A DNA stretch of 64,000 bases from Lentisalinibacter sp035655155 (GTDB lineage Bacteria > Pseudomonadota > Gammaproteobacteria > Steroidobacterales > Woeseiaceae). A program made the position numbers and the translations under genes. This document shows positions 1-8,030 of this stretch, piece after piece (positions within the stretch are counted from its first letter, which is position 1; each line of letters opens with the position of its first letter). Under the pieces are notes generated by a model, which saw only the letters and a list, made by a program, of their open reading frames with translations, ran no database searches and was not told where the DNA came from. The stretch covers positions 1-64,000 of the forward strand of contig DASRVH010000099.1 of the NCBI GenBank assembly GCA_035655155.1. The letters run 5' to 3'.

Positions 1-392
1 ACGATGGACATGGCGGTGGCCACGAACACGACCTGGAAGAAGAAGTCGGACAGGCCGGAGTAGTAGATGTCTCCGCCGCTGGCGATCACGTCCTCCGCGG
101 TGTTGTCGGCACCGAGGAAGAAAGAGATCCCCGGGAACCAGCTGGATACCGCGTCGCCGGGGTACATGATGTTGTAGCCGACCACCATGTACATGATGCA
201 GGCGATCGAATACAGACCGACGTTCTTGGTCAGGATCTCCGCCGTGTTCTTGGCACGGACGAGACCCGATTCGAGCATGGTGAAGCCGGCGGCCATCCAC
301 ATGACCAGCGCGCCCATCACCAGGAAATAGAAAGTATCGAGGGCGTAGGCGAGTTCGGTCACCTGCCCGCTTAACTGTGTGAGTTCTTCCAC
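1..392 (-). CDS. amtB: Ammonium transporter AmtB, N-terminal part (runs off the left edge)
   Basis: About 130 N-terminal residues of an Amt-family ammonium channel of the inner membrane. The visible part has a first hydrophobic segment followed by the conserved stretch MLESGLVRAKN and the family block KNVGLYSIACIMYMVVGYN. The start is a GTG at 392 preceded on the minus strand by a strong GGGAGGC ribosome binding site about six bases away; no ATG fits. It lies 29 bp downstream of glnK on the same strand, the usual glnK-amtB pairing in which the PII protein plugs the channel when nitrogen is plentiful. The catalytic His pair lies outside the window, so function is inferred from the N-terminus and neighbours. 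Confidence 0.93.
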   Translation of the reverse strand, partial: MEELTQLSGQVTELAYALDTFYFLVMGALVMWMAAGFTMLESGLVRAKNTAEILTKNVGLYSIACIMYMVVGYNIMYPGDAVSSWFPGISFFLGADNTAEDVIASGGDIYYSGLSDFFFQVVFVATAMSI

Positions 393-421
393 TGGGGGAG
401 CCTCCCTTTATCGTTATACGG

Positions 422-760
422 TCAGACGGCCTCCGCGCCGGTCTCGCCGGTGCGGATGCGTATCGCCTGTTCGAGGGTGGTGACGAAGATCTTGCCGTCG
501 CCGATCTTGCCGGTGCGTGCCGTATTGGTGATCGCCTCGATCACCTGCTCGGCGATGTCGTCGTCCACGGCGAGTTCGATCTTCGCCTTCGGCAGGAAGT
601 CGACGACGTACTCGGCGCCGCGGTAGAGCTCGGTGTGGCCTCTCTGCCGGCCGAAGCCCTTCACTTCCGTTACTGTGATGCCCTGTATGCCGATGTCGGC
701 CACCGCCTGGCGGACGTCATCGAGTTTGAAGGGCTTGATGATCGCTGTGATCAGCTTCAT
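422..760 (-). CDS. glnK: PII nitrogen regulatory protein (GlnK type)
   Basis: 112-residue PII signal protein, the normal length. It starts MKLITAIIKPFKLDDV and carries the T-loop with Tyr51 (context RGAEYVVDF), the site uridylylated by GlnD. The second PII signature TGKIGDGKIFV is present. PII trimers sense 2-oxoglutarate, ATP/ADP and glutamine status and control AmtB and the NtrB/NtrC system. The gene sits between a TorF-type porin gene and amtB on one strand. A sigma-54-type promoter lies upstream of the first gene, so nitrogen-limitation control is likely. I call it GlnK rather than GlnB because of its linkage to amtB. Confidence 0.95.
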   Translation of the reverse strand: MKLITAIIKPFKLDDVRQAVADIGIQGITVTEVKGFGRQRGHTELYRGAEYVVDFLPKAKIELAVDDDIAEQVIEAITNTARTGKIGDGKIFVTTLEQAIRIRTGETGAEAV

Positions 761-826
761 TGCGTGTACCCCTGTTGCTTTGGATGAACCGGGAGCGGCA
801 CGCCGGGGCGGCCGCTCCCCGGCCTG

Positions 827-1447
827 TCAGTCGAGATCGAAGGACTTGCCGATGCCGAAGACGATGGTCTCGTCCTCGTCGCCGATGAGGTCATCGTCTG
901 CCAGAATCAGCGATACGGACAGATCGACGCCCTCGAAGTCCCAGCCGTAGCCGAACTCGAAGTAGTTACCGTCGAAGTCCTGGGTGAAGCCGGCGTACTT
1001 GCCGTAGAAGCCCCCGTACTCGCCGGTGATGGCGTAATACGTGTAGTCCTGGGTGGGGCCGTCGAAGTTCTCGTACTCGCCGAAGGCGCCCTCGATGCTC
1101 AGCCAGTCGTAGCCGAGGGAGACGTTGATCTCCTGGTAGGTGTCGTCGAAGTCGCCGGTGTAGTAATAGCCGGTGAAGCCGACGCCGTAGCTGAAGCCCT
1201 CGATCTCGCCGCCGTAGCCGAAGTAGCCGTCCACCTCGAGCCCGTCACCGACGTCCGCGGCCCACGTCCCCGCGTAGAAGCCGTTCTGCTCGAAATCCAG
1301 CCCGCCGTAGGCCGAGGAGTTCTTCTGGAAGATGCCGCGGAAGTGGTATTCGCTGACCCAGCCCGCGTTGGCGGAGAAATCTGCCATCGCGACACCGCTC
1401 GTGAGCAGTCCGGCCGCCACTAGAGCCGTCTTGTTGATGAGTTTCAT
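827..1447 (-). CDS. TorF-family putative outer-membrane porin
   Basis: 206 residues with a cleavable signal peptide (MKLINKTALVAAGLLTSGVAMA) followed by an aromatic, Asp/Gly-rich beta-strand protein. It begins NAGWVSEYHFRGI, typical of the TorF / gcw_chp family (WVSxYxFRG). The ATG at 1447 is chosen because AGAGGA sits just upstream and the signal peptide starts there; the frame is open further upstream. Homologues are commonly found next to glnK-amtB, and here it is the first gene of that unit, suggesting an outer-membrane pore for small nitrogenous solutes. That role is inferred from context; the fold assignment is stronger than the function. Confidence 0.85.
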   Translation of the reverse strand: MKLINKTALVAAGLLTSGVAMADFSANAGWVSEYHFRGIFQKNSSAYGGLDFEQNGFYAGTWAADVGDGLEVDGYFGYGGEIEGFSYGVGFTGYYYTGDFDDTYQEINVSLGYDWLSIEGAFGEYENFDGPTQDYTYYAITGEYGGFYGKYAGFTQDFDGNYFEFGYGWDFEGVDLSVSLILADDDLIGDEDETIVFGIGKSFDLD

Positions 1448-1535
1448 AATGTCCTCTGCTTGATGCCTTGTAGTAATTTTCGAGTAATCGTTCGCCCGGC
1501 AGCCGACCGGGCCGGTGCCAATGCGGGCTTCTCTA

Positions 1536-1551
1536 AGCAGAATCCGTGCCA
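1536..1551 (-). promoter_or_regulatory. Sigma-54 (RpoN) promoter of the TorF-glnK-amtB unit
   Basis: On the minus strand the sequence TGGCACGGATTCTGCT matches the -24/-12 consensus TGGCACGN4TTGCW, with invariant GG and GC at the correct ten-base spacing. Predicted transcription starts about 78 bases before the TorF ATG. It fits the nitrogen-regulated content of the operon. Confidence 0.8.
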
Positions 1552-1617
1552 AGCTGTGACTGGCATGAAAATCAACCGGTTACGATCTGATCACGCCCCG
1601 GTGCGCCCTGTTATGGT

Positions 1618-1633
1618 GCAGCATTTTTGCTGC
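1618..1633. promoter_or_regulatory. Putative NtrC-type enhancer site
   Basis: Perfect inverted repeat GCAGCA-TTTT-TGCTGC, resembling the NtrC site arms (GCACCA...TGGTGC) with one symmetric change per arm. It lies about 67 bp upstream of the -24 element, a normal enhancer distance. Binding is inferred only from similarity and position. Confidence 0.4.
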
Positions 1634-1730
1634 TCTGCATCATGATGGACGCAGTAGGGGCGCCGTTTCGGGGTGGGGCGGCCCGATTCGGGCCTGGCGT
1701 TTCACCGCCGGCTGCGATAAACAGTGCGGT

Positions 1731-2000
1731 ATGGAACGAGAGACCATAGACAGCCTCGCCAGCCGGCTCGCGGCGGCCGTTCCCCAGGGTCTGCGCTCGG
1801 TGCAGGGCGACCTGGAGGAGAATTTCCGGGCGATGCTCCGCACCGCGCTCGCCCGCATGGATCTGGTGACCCGGGAGGAGTTCGAGGTTCAGGCCGCCGT
1901 GCTGGCCCGCAGCCGCTCACTGCTCGAGCAGCTGGAGAGGCGGGTTGCCGAGCTGGAAGCCGAAGGCGGCGACGGCGAACCGGCCGGCGACCAGGACTGA
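1731..2000 (+). CDS. ubiK: Ubiquinone biosynthesis accessory factor UbiK
   Basis: 89-residue acidic protein of the UbiK/YqiC (BMFP) family. The N-terminal half is amphipathic (IDSLASRLAAAVPQGL). The C-terminal half is a heptad-rich coiled coil (LLEQLERRVAELEAEG) that trimerises in family members. UbiK helps the aerobic ubiquinone complex by binding UbiJ and membrane lipid. The conserved motif LVTREEFEVQAAVLARSR is visible. It lies between the ammonium locus and yifB, a neighbourhood often seen in gammaproteobacteria. The divergent sigma-54 promoter region is about 180 bp upstream. Confidence 0.9.
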   Translation: MERETIDSLASRLAAAVPQGLRSVQGDLEENFRAMLRTALARMDLVTREEFEVQAAVLARSRSLLEQLERRVAELEAEGGDGEPAGDQD

Positions 2001-2060
2001 CTCCGCGCCGGCGCGCCCGGCACCCGACGTCGAATCTGTCTGTTAGGTCTCCCTGGCGAG

Positions 2061-2112
2061 TCTGCCAGCGAGATTTGCCAGCCAAATCTGCCAGTGAAAT
2101 CTGCCAGGGAGG
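2061..2112 (+). repeat. Four tandem 13-bp repeats ending in the yifB ribosome binding site
   Basis: Units at 2061-2073, 2074-2086, 2087-2099 and 2100-2112 share the core TYTGCCAGNNANN without spacers. A degenerate fifth copy may precede them at 2048. The last unit (TCTGCCAGGGAGG) supplies the purine-rich ribosome binding site of yifB. Confidence 0.85.
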
Positions 2113-2116
2113 GCGG

Positions 2117-3652
2117 ATGGGACTCGCGACGCTCCATAGCCGGGCCCAGAACGGCCTCGAAGCGCCCCCGGTAACCGTCGAGGTGCACCTGTCCGGCGGG
2201 CTGCCCCGCTTTTCCATCGTCGGCCTGGCCGAGGTCGCCGTGCGTGAAGCCCGCGACCGGGTCCGCGGCGCCATCCTGGAGAGCGACTTCGAGTTCCCCC
2301 AGAGCCGCATCACCGTCAATCTCGCCCCGGCGGACCTGCCAAAGTCTGGCGGCCGCTTCGATCTCCCGATTGCGCTCGGCATTCTCGCCGCCCGCAGGCA
2401 CATACCGCACCGCGCCCTCGGCAATTGCGAGTTCTACGGTGAACTCGGCCTCAACGGCGAGCTGCGGGCCGTGCCGGGGGTTCTGCCTGCCGCAGTCCGT
2501 GCCGCGGCCGCCGGCCGGGCGCTGGTGGTGCCCGCGGCCGTCGCGCGGGAGGCGGCGCTGATCCGCGGGGCCACCGTGTTCGCCGCGTCGAGTCTGACCG
2601 AAGTCGTCGCCCATCTGCGCGGCAAACCGCGGCTGCCGGCCCTGGAGACGGGCCTGCCGCCGCTGGCGGAAAGCGCCTGGGAGGACCTGGCGGAGGTCAT
2701 CGGGCAGTCGCGGGCGCGCCGGGCGCTGGAGGTGGCCGCGGCCGGCGGCCATCACCTGCTGCTGGTCGGCCCGCCGGGCACCGGCAAGAGCATGCTGGCC
2801 TCCCGGTTGCCGGGCCTGCTGCCGCCGCTATCCGAGGAGGAGGCACTGGAGACCGCAGCCGTCGACTCCGTCGCGGGCCGCTCCTTCGACGGACAACACT
2901 GGGGCCGGCGACCCTACCGGGCGCCGCACCACACCGCCTCCGCACCCGCACTGGTGGGCGGCGGCAGCACGCCGATGCCGGGCGAGATCTCCCGGGCCCA
3001 CAACGGGGTCCTGTTCCTGGACGAGCTGCCGGAGTTCCAGCGCCCGGTGCTGGAGGTGCTCCGCGAGCCGATCGAGCGGGGCCACATCACCATATCCCGT
3101 GCCCGGCGCCAGACCGATTTTCCTGCGCGCTTCCAGCTCGTCGCCGCCATGAATCCCTGCCCCTGCGGCTATCGCGGCGATCCCCGCCACGAGTGCCGCT
3201 GCACTCCCGGTCAGATCGCGATGTACCGCAGCCGCATCTCCGGGCCCTTCCTCGACCGCATCGACATCGGCGTGGAGGTTGCCCGGCTGCCGTCGGAGGT
3301 GCTGCGTTCGGGTCAATCCTCGGGCGAGTCCACCGCGGCGGTGGCCGCGCGGGTCGCAGCGGCGCGACGGCGCCAGATCGCGCGGGCCGGCAAGCTGAAT
3401 GCCGCACTGGGCGGCCGCGAGCTCGCGGCTCACGCGCCGCTGGACGATGCCTGCCGCAGGCTGCTGGCGGCCGCCGCCGACCGCATGGCGCTGTCGATGC
3501 GTGCCTGCCATCGGGTCATCCGGGTGGCCCGCAGCATCGCGGACGTGGCCGGCAGCGAGGCGATCGGCACCGATCACCTCGCCGAGGCCGTGAGTTTCAG
3601 GAACAGTATTACGGGTGCCGCGGGGATGCGCACCCGGCCGACCGGTACCTAG
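2117..3652 (+). CDS. yifB: YifB-family Mg-chelatase-like AAA+ ATPase (ComM homologue)
   Basis: 511 residues. The N-terminal ChlI-fold domain has the family block VHLSGGLPRFSIVGLAEVAVREARDR. The central AAA+ ATPase has Walker A GPPGTGKS and Walker B region GVLFLDELPEF, followed by a zinc-type motif MNPCPCGYRGD. The C-terminal domain has RMALSMRACHRVIRVARSIAD. ComM/YifB proteins are hexameric helicases that help branch migration of incoming DNA during natural transformation. The ATG at 2117 is preceded by GGGAGGG; the frame is open further upstream but nothing there resembles the family. Its TAG shares a CTAG with the stop of the convergent cytochrome gene. Confidence 0.93.
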   Translation: MGLATLHSRAQNGLEAPPVTVEVHLSGGLPRFSIVGLAEVAVREARDRVRGAILESDFEFPQSRITVNLAPADLPKSGGRFDLPIALGILAARRHIPHRALGNCEFYGELGLNGELRAVPGVLPAAVRAAAAGRALVVPAAVAREAALIRGATVFAASSLTEVVAHLRGKPRLPALETGLPPLAESAWEDLAEVIGQSRARRALEVAAAGGHHLLLVGPPGTGKSMLASRLPGLLPPLSEEEALETAAVDSVAGRSFDGQHWGRRPYRAPHHTASAPALVGGGSTPMPGEISRAHNGVLFLDELPEFQRPVLEVLREPIERGHITISRARRQTDFPARFQLVAAMNPCPCGYRGDPRHECRCTPGQIAMYRSRISGPFLDRIDIGVEVARLPSEVLRSGQSSGESTAAVAARVAAARRRQIARAGKLNAALGGRELAAHAPLDDACRRLLAAAADRMALSMRACHRVIRVARSIADVAGSEAIGTDHLAEAVSFRNSITGAAGMRTRPTGT

Positions 3653-4155
3653 CGGCTTTCTTCCACCATGTAGTCGACCGCGGCGATCACCTCATCATCG
3701 GAGAGGTCGGTGCGCCCTCCCTTGGGCGGCATGTAGCCGGCATCGCCCTGGAAGCCGTTGAGGGAATGGTCGTAGAGCGTCTCCATGCCCTTGGCGATGC
3801 GCGCCTCCCAGACGGAGGCATCGCCGACTACCGGAGCGCCAGCCACGCCGGCGCCGTGGCACGCGATGCAAGCCTGGTTGTAGACCTGGGGGCCCGACAG
3901 CGTGGCCGCCACCGGTTCCGGCGTCGGCACCGTCTCGGCCTCGGCCCGTGCTGCGGCTTCCTCGCCCGGCATCACCACTTCGCCGATGGGCGCGATGCGC
4001 TGCTTGACCTCGGCCTGGAACATGGCCTCCGACTCGGCCCCGGGCGTGCGGTCCGTGATGGACTCCGCGAGCAGGTAGATACCGACCGCCACGGCGATCA
4101 GGATGCCGAGAATCAGCATGAAGATGTCGAAGAAGCGACGGTCGTGCGTGCTCAA
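3649..4155 (-). CDS. Membrane-anchored cytochrome c5-type protein
   Basis: 168 residues: an N-terminal transmembrane helix (about 9-31), an Ala/Glu/Pro-rich linker, then a monohaem class I c-domain with haem motif CIACH and a distal Met in GYMPPKGG. The domain resembles cytochrome c5, a periplasmic electron carrier to terminal oxidases. I chose the TTG at 4155 because GGAG lies seven bases upstream and it gives the expected anchor. The gene converges on yifB with overlapping stop codons and is alone on its strand. Redox partner not identifiable from context. Confidence 0.85.
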   Translation of the reverse strand: MSTHDRRFFDIFMLILGILIAVAVGIYLLAESITDRTPGAESEAMFQAEVKQRIAPIGEVVMPGEEAAARAEAETVPTPEPVAATLSGPQVYNQACIACHGAGVAGAPVVGDASVWEARIAKGMETLYDHSLNGFQGDAGYMPPKGGRTDLSDDEVIAAVDYMVEESR

Positions 4156-4259
4156 GAGATCACTCCAGTATCGAGGTGCCGGGAATGCGCCGGCGCCGGG
4201 CTTCGGACAGGGGGCTCACCAGCCCTCCATTATACCGGTGGCGGCCGCTTTTCGCAGTG

Positions 4260-4289
4260 TTGGACCGGGCGAGGCCGGACCGGTATCAT
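4260..4289 (+). promoter_or_regulatory. Sigma-70 promoter of tRNA-Arg
   Basis: TTGGAC (4260-4265) and TATCAT (4284-4289) separated by 18 bp, ending about 19 bp before the tRNA 5' end. Position and hexamers fit a housekeeping promoter. Confidence 0.55.
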
Positions 4290-4307
4290 TGCCGCCCCTT
4301 CGACAAG

Positions 4308-4384
<77 letters not shown>

Positions 4385-4644
4385 ATTCTCCTGTTTTATT
4401 TCAACGCCTTACGAGCGGCACTCCTGTACCGCCGTGGCGGTAATTCTCCGCTTGTGGGAGATTTGTGGCCGTAATCCGCGCACGTGGGTTCCGCCTTGTT
4501 CCGGACAGATGGTTAACACTCTCTCCGGGACTAACGACCTGGAGTCGGGTTCCACCCGGAGTTCGCGAGAACCCGGAGATTTCCACAGCATTTCCAGAAG
4601 ATGCTCTGTCGCCACGCGCGGCCGCACGCGGTAAAACTACCCCC

Positions 4645-4881
4645 GTGAACCGCAGCAACCGCTATTTCTCGGCCGAGCCCCATCTGATCCGGCGCTGGAA
4701 CGGTCTGGCCCTGCTCGTGGTGCCGGCCGAGCGGCGAGTGAGCCACGTACCCGTGGGCACGCTCGCGAGTGTGCTGTGGCGTTTCCCGGGAATCGAGGTC
4801 TTCGATATACGGGGCAATCGACTAGGAAGATTCCCTCCCGAGGCGTCCGCCAGCGCCGAGGGGGATGCTGACGACGCCTGA
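4645..4881 (+). CDS. Small hypothetical protein (doubtful)
   Basis: A possible 78-residue product from a GTG at 4645, without a clear ribosome binding site. Codon third positions are mostly G/C in the first two thirds, as in neighbouring genes, and there is a hydrophobic stretch (WNGLALLVVP). I recognise no family. The stretch 4385-4644 between the tRNA and this frame shows no gene, hairpin or repeat that I can support. The frame might be spurious; the next certain gene starts at 5017. Confidence 0.3.
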   Translation: MNRSNRYFSAEPHLIRRWNGLALLVVPAERRVSHVPVGTLASVLWRFPGIEVFDIRGNRLGRFPPEASASAEGDADDA

Positions 4882-5016
4882 CGGGAAGTGGCGCTCGTTC
4901 GTTCGCCCCCGATGATCACGCCGCTCGGTCTATCGAGCCCTCCGCCCAGGCAGGCGTGACCGTTTCCTGCCCGCGAAGCTGCTATAAGGGGCAGGATCCT
5001 GACGCGGGGGCCCCGC

Positions 5017-7923
5017 ATGACCGACGACCAGGAACGCTGGCAGCGCATCAATGCCTTGCTCGAATCCGCTCTCGAACGCGACGAGTCGGAGCGCGATGCG
5101 TGGCTGCGCGAGGCCTGTGAGGGCGACACCGCGCTGTACGAGGAGGTCGCGCAGCTGCTCGCTTTCGACGGGGAGCAGACCGAGGACATCGGCAGCGCCA
5201 TCCGCGAGGTGGCCGGCTCGCTGGATCCGGATCTTGCCGCCCCCATGGACGGACGCCGGATCGGGGCGTGGCGTATCCGCCGCAAGATCGCCGACGGCGG
5301 CATGGGCTCGGTCTACCTGGCGCACCGGGTCGACGCGGACTTCGAACAGACGGCAGCGATAAAGCTGCTGCCGCCCCATCGCCTGGATCCGGCCGCGACC
5401 GCCCGCTTTGTCGAAGAGCGCCGCATCCTCGCCTCGCTGGAACACCCCAACATCGCGCGCCTGATCGACGGCGGCATGCTGGACGACGGCGTGCCCTACA
5501 TCGCCATGGAGTACGTGGACGGTGTCAGCATCGAGCACTACTGCCGCGATAACGGGCTGGGCAACGAGGCGATACTGCGGCTGCTGCTGAAGGTCTGCGA
5601 GGCCGCACAGTACGCCCACCGCAAGCTCGTGATCCACCGCGACATCAAGCCGAGCAACATTCTCATCGACCGCCAGGGCGTGCCGAAGCTCGTCGACTTC
5701 GGCATCGCGAAGCTGCTGGCCGAGGACGCCACCGGCAACGATCTCACCCGGGCCGATCAGCGCATCATGACGCCGCTGTACGCGAGCCCCGAGCAGATCG
5801 CCGGCCAGCCGATCACCACCGCCGCGGACGTCTACGGCCTCGGGCTGCTCGCCTATCGGCTGCTGACCGGGAGGATGCCGTACACCGAGACGTCGGAGCG
5901 GCCCGCGGACGTCGCGCGCGCCATCCTGTACACGCCGGCGGAGCGGCCCAGTGCGGCCGTGACCTCCGAGCGCCCCCGCGAGGCCGAGGCCCCGACGGGC
6001 GGCCGCAGCGAGCGCTGGGTGGAGCGGCAGCGCCGCGCGCTGAAGGGCGATCTGGACGTCATCCTGCTGAAGGCCCTGCGCAAGGAGCCGGAGCGCCGCT
6101 ACGAATCGGTGTCCGCGTTCGCCGACGACCTGCGGCGCTACCTGGCGAACATGCCCGTGCAGGCGCGGCCCGACAGTTTCGGTTACGTGGCCGGCAAGTT
6201 CCTGCGCCGCCACCGGCTGCCGGTGGGCATCGCCGCCGCTTTGCTCGCGGCCGTGGTGGGGCTCACGAGCTTCTACACGGCACAGCTTGCCGCCGAGCGG
6301 ACGACGGCCCAGCAGACGGCCGATTTCCTGGTCTCTCTGCTCGACGCCCGCAACCCCTACCGCGGTCAGGACGGCACGGTCACCCTCGACCACATCGTCC
6401 GGCGGGGCGCCGAGCGCATCCGCGACGATGCCGACCTCGCCCCGCGGGTGCAGGGGCGGCTCCTCACGACCATCGCCGACGTCTACTCGTCGATCGGGCG
6501 CACGGAAGAGGCCGGCACGCTGATCGACGAGGCGCTGACGCTCCTGGCAGCAGGGCTCCCGGCCGACCACCCGGACCTGGCGATGACGCTGTACGTGCAG
6601 GGCAAGATCCTGCGCATCACCGGTGACTACGAGGCCGCCCGGGCGTCGCTGGAGCGCTCCCTCGCGATACGTGAGCGCGAACGGGGCAGCGTCTCGATGC
6701 CCGTGGCGCAGGTGGCGAGCATGCTCTCGGCCGTGGCGAATGCGCAGGGCGACAACGAGACGATGTGCCGCTGGGCACAGCGCTCCTACGACATACGCCA
6801 CGCGCTGCTGGATGCCGACGATCCCTCACTCGCGCCGGGCATCAACTCGCTGGCCTTGTGTCACTGGCAGCGCGGCGAGTTGCAGCAGGCGGCCGGGTTC
6901 TACCGGGAGATCCTGCGCATCCAGAAGGCACAGCCTGCGCCGAACGACGCGGCCATCTCCAGCACACTGCACAATACCGGTCTCGTCTTCTACGAGATGG
7001 GCGACTACCGCAAGGCGGCGGAGACCTACGAGGAGTCCATCGAGCGACGCGTCCGGAGCGTCGGCAGCGCCGACGCTGTCCTGCCGCTGACCCTCTACTC
7101 GCTGGCGACCACCCGCAACCAGCTCGGCGAGTTCGTTGCAGCCCGCGAGACCTTCGAACGGCAGATTCTGCTGCAGGTGGCGGCGGTCGGCGCGGATCAC
7201 CCGGAACTCGCCTTCTCTCTGACCGGTTACGGCTTCCTTCTGGAGGAGATGGGCGAGCTGGATCTCGCCGCGAAGGTGCTCGAGCGCGCCGCTGCCATCC
7301 AGCAAGCCGCACTCGAGCCCGACAACCCGGATCTGGCGCCCACACTCATCGCCAGCGGTAACGTGGCGCTGAAGCGTGGCCGCCTCGGCGAGGGCCGGGC
7401 GCTGATGGAGCGCGCGCTCGCGATCCGTATCGCCGCGCTGGGCGAGAAGCATCCGAGCACCTGGCGTTCGCGCACCGCGGTGGCGCGGGCGGCATTCGCC
7501 GCCGGGGACTACGCCGACGCCCGCGAGTGGCTGCAGTCGGTGGTCGACGGGAAGAATGCGCTGGGCCGGCCCGAGCACCCGTACGTTGCCGAGGCCCTCG
7601 GCTGGCTCGGCAGGACCGAACTCGCCGCCGGTGATGCCCCCGCCGCCGTCACCCTGCTCGAGCGCGCTCTGGAGCTCGAGCGCCGGCAGCTCGACGATGA
7701 TCACCTCGGCATCCTGGAGCTGAAGCTCGCTCTCGCCGAGGCGCTGGCCGGTGCCGGCCGGGTCGCAGAGGCAGCAGATCTGCGCGAGGGCGCCGGCCGG
7801 GCGCGGGAAGAGATCCTCGAGGCCTGGCGGCGGGCCTTCGCCGAACGGGTGGACGTGCTGGCGGCGCTGGACGGCCGCCAGGCCTCCGGCGGCGTGCCCC
7901 GGAGTCCCGCCGACCCTTCGTGA
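5017..7923 (+). CDS. Transmembrane Ser/Thr protein kinase with C-terminal TPR repeats (kinase 1)
   Basis: 968 residues. An N-terminal helical segment of about 80 residues (ERWQRINALLESALERDE) is followed by a Hanks-type kinase domain (about 85-375). It shows the Gly-rich loop IADGGMGSVYLA, catalytic Lys116 (AAIKLL), the HRD loop VIHRDIKPSNIL, DFG (VDFGIAK) and the APE-equivalent YASPEQ. A single transmembrane helix follows (about 403-423). Repeated TPR-like units then fill the rest, with blocks such as GDYRKAAETYEESIERR, presumably outside the cytoplasmic kinase. Such proteins often accompany an ECF sigma factor, but none is adjacent here. A paralogue with the same architecture lies at 10759-13341 on the opposite strand. 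Substrate unknown. Confidence 0.92.
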   Translation: MTDDQERWQRINALLESALERDESERDAWLREACEGDTALYEEVAQLLAFDGEQTEDIGSAIREVAGSLDPDLAAPMDGRRIGAWRIRRKIADGGMGSVYLAHRVDADFEQTAAIKLLPPHRLDPAATARFVEERRILASLEHPNIARLIDGGMLDDGVPYIAMEYVDGVSIEHYCRDNGLGNEAILRLLLKVCEAAQYAHRKLVIHRDIKPSNILIDRQGVPKLVDFGIAKLLAEDATGNDLTRADQRIMTPLYASPEQIAGQPITTAADVYGLGLLAYRLLTGRMPYTETSERPADVARAILYTPAERPSAAVTSERPREAEAPTGGRSERWVERQRRALKGDLDVILLKALRKEPERRYESVSAFADDLRRYLANMPVQARPDSFGYVAGKFLRRHRLPVGIAAALLAAVVGLTSFYTAQLAAERTTAQQTADFLVSLLDARNPYRGQDGTVTLDHIVRRGAERIRDDADLAPRVQGRLLTTIADVYSSIGRTEEAGTLIDEALTLLAAGLPADHPDLAMTLYVQGKILRITGDYEAARASLERSLAIRERERGSVSMPVAQVASMLSAVANAQGDNETMCRWAQRSYDIRHALLDADDPSLAPGINSLALCHWQRGELQQAAGFYREILRIQKAQPAPNDAAISSTLHNTGLVFYEMGDYRKAAETYEESIERRVRSVGSADAVLPLTLYSLATTRNQLGEFVAARETFERQILLQVAAVGADHPELAFSLTGYGFLLEEMGELDLAAKVLERAAAIQQAALEPDNPDLAPTLIASGNVALKRGRLGEGRALMERALAIRIAALGEKHPSTWRSRTAVARAAFAAGDYADAREWLQSVVDGKNALGRPEHPYVAEALGWLGRTELAAGDAPAAVTLLERALELERRQLDDDHLGILELKLALAEALAGAGRVAEAADLREGAGRAREEILEAWRRAFAERVDVLAALDGRQASGGVPRSPADPS

Positions 7924-7958
7924 TCGTTTTTCCCTCCGTTTCCTGCTTTACAGGATAA

Positions 7959-7976
7959 GGGGCGGTCTGCCGCCCC
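7959..7976 (+). terminator. Hairpin after kinase 1 (weak terminator candidate)
   Basis: GGGGCGG-TCTG-CCGCCCC, a perfect seven-base stem 35 bp after the kinase stop. No T-run follows, so intrinsic termination is uncertain. Confidence 0.3.
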
Positions 7977-8030
7977 GATCCGGCGGCGCGGAAGACGCCG
8001 CCGACCGACAACGGTAGGGAGAGCGTAGCG

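Noticed and set aside
1724..2116. N-terminal extension of YifB through the tandem repeats
   Set aside because: The sequence there overlaps ubiK in another frame, is Arg/Pro-rich and has no family similarity; the ATG at 2117 has a strong ribosome binding site.
4465..4644. Longer version of the small hypothetical protein after the tRNA
   Set aside because: Codon use in this part is irregular and no ribosome binding site or family similarity supports it.
5004..5016. GCGGGGGCCCCGC palindrome covering the kinase 1 ribosome binding site as a riboregulator
   Set aside because: The arms leave a one-base loop, so the hairpin cannot form fully; probably compositional.
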